Positions 62,635-64,000 of a stretch of DNA of 64,000 bases are shown here, piece by piece. The notes below the pieces were generated by a model that had not been told where the DNA came from, did no database searches, and saw only the letters and a program-made list of their open reading frames with translations. The stretch covers positions 91,814 to 155,813 of the forward strand of contig NZ_NGJN01000008.1 of the NCBI RefSeq assembly GCF_002266855.1. The letters run 5' to 3'. How positions within the stretch are numbered: the stretch's first letter is position 1; each line of letters opens with the position of its first letter. A program made the position numbers and the translations under genes. The stretch is from Winogradskyella aurantia (GTDB taxonomy: Bacteria; Bacteroidota; Bacteroidia; Flavobacteriales; Flavobacteriaceae).

Positions 62635-63777
62635 ATGGACTTTAGCCTAACAGAAGAGCACTTAATGATAAGAGATGCTGCTCGCGATTTTGCAAAAACT
62701 GAATTATTGCCTGGTGTTATTGAGAGAGATGAAAAACAATCTTTCCCAAATGAACTCGTCAGAAAAATGGGAGATTTAGGATTTATGGGAATTATGGTAG
62801 ATCCGAAATATGGCGGAAGCGGCATGGATACTATTTCGTATGTTTTAATCATGGAAGAGCTTTCTAAGATAGATGCATCTGCTTCAGTAATTGTCTCAGT
62901 CAACAACTCTCTAGTTTGCTACGGTATAGAAAAATACGGTTCAGAAGAACAAAAGCAAAAATATCTAACCAAACTAGCTACTGGAGAATTTGTCGGTGCA
63001 TTTTGTCTAAGTGAACCAGAAGCTGGAAGTGATGCGACATCACAAAAAACTACGGCTATTGAGCATGATGACCATTACGTTATTAATGGTACTAAAAACT
63101 GGATTACCAATGGTGGAAGGGCTGACGTGTATTTGGTAATTGCCCAAACCGATAGAGAAAAAGGACATAGAGGTATCAATTGCTTTATTGTTGAAAAAGG
63201 AACAGAAGGTTTTGACATTGGACCAAAGGAGGACAAATTAGGCATCCGTGGAAGTGATACACATACCCTTCAATTTAATGACGTTAAGGTGCCTAAGGAA
63301 AACAGAATAGGTGAAGACGGTTTCGGTTTTAAATTTGCTATGAAGACTCTATCAGGTGGACGCATCGGTATAGCCTCGCAAGCTTTAGGAATTGCATCAG
63401 GCGCCTATGAATTAGCTCTAGAATACTCGAAAGTAAGAAAGGCCTTTGGCACGGAAATATGCAACCATCAAGCTATTGCATTTAAATTAGCTGATATGTA
63501 TACGGAAATTGAGGCAGCTCGTCATTTGGTAATGAAAGCTGCTTGGGAAAAAGACCAAGGTCTAAACCATGATATGTCAAGTGCTATGGCAAAACTGTAC
63601 GCGTCAAAAGTTGCCATGGAACAAACAGTTGAAGCCGTTCAAATTCATGGTGGAAATGGATTTGTAAAGGAATATCATGTAGAACGCCTAATGCGTGATG
63701 CCAAGATTACACAAATTTACGAAGGCACATCGGAGATTCAAAAAATTGTAATTTCCAGAGGCGTGATTAAAGGGTAA
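62635..63777 (+). CDS. Acyl-CoA dehydrogenase
   Basis: A 380-residue FAD enzyme of short- or medium-chain type for beta-oxidation or branched-chain amino acid breakdown. Signatures: GAFCLSEPEAGSDATS (about 122-137, FAD-binding), NWITNGGRADVYLV, GRIGIASQALGIASGAYELA, and catalytic-base region IYEGTSEIQKIVISR (Glu about 363). The ATG at 62635 is chosen because it begins at the family N-terminus MDFSLTEEH; a TTG nine bases earlier is possible. Chain-length preference is not predictable. Confidence 0.95.
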   Translation: MDFSLTEEHLMIRDAARDFAKTELLPGVIERDEKQSFPNELVRKMGDLGFMGIMVDPKYGGSGMDTISYVLIMEELSKIDASASVIVSVNNSLVCYGIEKYGSEEQKQKYLTKLATGEFVGAFCLSEPEAGSDATSQKTTAIEHDDHYVINGTKNWITNGGRADVYLVIAQTDREKGHRGINCFIVEKGTEGFDIGPKEDKLGIRGSDTHTLQFNDVKVPKENRIGEDGFGFKFAMKTLSGGRIGIASQALGIASGAYELALEYSKVRKAFGTEICNHQAIAFKLADMYTEIEAARHLVMKAAWEKDQGLNHDMSSAMAKLYASKVAMEQTVEAVQIHGGNGFVKEYHVERLMRDAKITQIYEGTSEIQKIVISRGVIKG

Positions 63778-63806
63778 AACAAGTTTATTAGCATCTATTA
63801 TAACAA

Positions 63807-63834
63807 AAAGAGCCGGTGTATACTGGCTTTTTTT
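63807..63834 (+). terminator. Intrinsic terminator after the acyl-CoA dehydrogenase
   Basis: Stem AGCCGGT/ACTGGCT (one G-T wobble), loop GTAT, A-run before and T7 after. Lies 33 bases after the stop. Confidence 0.88.
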
Positions 63835-63883
63835 ATTGATAGATGGTATATCAATACTACTAAAACTGTTCAGGTTAAAACAA

Positions 63884-63917
63884 AAAAGGGCCCCTGCTTT
63901 ATCAGCAAGGGCCCTTA
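63884..63917 (-). terminator. Intrinsic terminator of the rRNA operon
   Basis: GC-rich stem AAGGGCCC/GGGCCCTT with an inner TGC/GCA pair; on the minus strand it is followed by T6. Located just downstream of the 5S rRNA 3' end. Confidence 0.88.
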
Positions 63918-63925
63918 TCAAAGAA

Positions 63926-64000
63926 AGGCGGCGACCTACTCTCCCACGAGTGCAGTACCATCGGCGCTAACGGGCTTAACTACTCTGTTCGGAATGGTAA
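63926..64000 (-). rRNA. rrf: 5S ribosomal RNA, 3' part (5' end outside window)
   Basis: The minus strand reads the conserved 5S 3' half: CATTCCGAACAGAGTAGTTA followed by AGCCCGTTAGCGCCGATGGT and GGGAGAGTAGGTCGCCGCC. About 75 bases are present; the exact 3' end may vary by a few bases. It marks the end of an rRNA operon extending to the right. Confidence 0.95.

Noticed and set aside
1..64000. CRISPR arrays, insertion sequences, prophage or restriction/defence genes
   Set aside because: Searched by eye on both strands; no regularly spaced repeats, transposases, integrases or recognisable defence proteins.

Overview
This is a gene-dense, AT-rich stretch of chromosome from a member of the Bacteroidota, almost certainly family Flavobacteriaceae. 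Evidence seen: adjacent porV, porU and gldJ of the type IX secretion/gliding machinery, a T9SS-type C-terminal sorting domain on a large exported protein, flavobacterial promoter elements (TTG or TTTG, about 18-20 bases, then TAnnTTTG), weak Shine-Dalgarno sites, and tRNA genes without encoded CCA. A NhaD-type sodium/proton antiporter and a vanadium haloperoxidase-like protein suit a marine or saline habitat (inference). Genus cannot be decided. I see no prophage, insertion sequence, CRISPR array or integron.

Layout. 1-3.1 kb: an export operon on the minus strand (TetR regulator, ABC transporter with a degenerate ATPase domain, HlyD adaptor cut by the window edge). 3.2-10.4 kb: a TPR protein and, divergently, a 2011-residue alpha-2-macroglobulin-like protein. 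10.5-16.8 kb: DoxX-like and DinB-like proteins, an SDR enzyme, a DUF4136 lipoprotein, a voltage-gated K+ channel, Obg GTPase and a phosphoribosyltransferase-adenylate kinase fusion. 16.9-22.5 kb: purK-purE, an M3 peptidase, an ECF sigma factor with a small soluble zinc anti-sigma-like protein, and a UbiA-like membrane protein. 22.6-32.2 kb: gcvP, then ketoacyl synthase III-like, proC, methyltransferase and glycosyltransferase genes, a PafA-type phosphatase on the other strand, and an MlaE/MlaF-type ABC pair.

32.2-40.1 kb: a minus-strand run of HAD phosphatase, giant FG-GAP/ASPIC/haloperoxidase protein, SprT-like protein, mannose-1-phosphate guanylyltransferase and DUF389 membrane protein. 40.3-46.4 kb: DnaJ-type co-chaperone with CbpM, SDR, M28 peptidase lipoprotein, PDH E2 and E1-alpha, cytidine deaminase. 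46.5-53.7 kb: porV, porU, gldJ. 53.7-64 kb: murF, two tRNA-Val genes (GAC, UAC), folC, TonB-ExbD-ExbB, nhaD, an amino-acid dehydrogenase, anmK, an acyl-CoA dehydrogenase, and the 3' end of a 5S rRNA gene from an rRNA operon continuing to the right.

Most of the window is core metabolism and cell-envelope biology. The points most worth a second look are the ABC transporter whose ATPase domain has lost nearly every catalytic motif but Walker A, the sigma factor paired with an RsrA-spaced zinc protein lacking a membrane segment, the FG-GAP/ASPIC/haloperoxidase fusion, the alpha-2-macroglobulin with a TonB-receptor-like linker, and a long inverted repeat ahead of the ketoacyl synthase gene. I did not find a system I would call clearly undescribed. 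Five genes appear to use TTG or GTG start codons.
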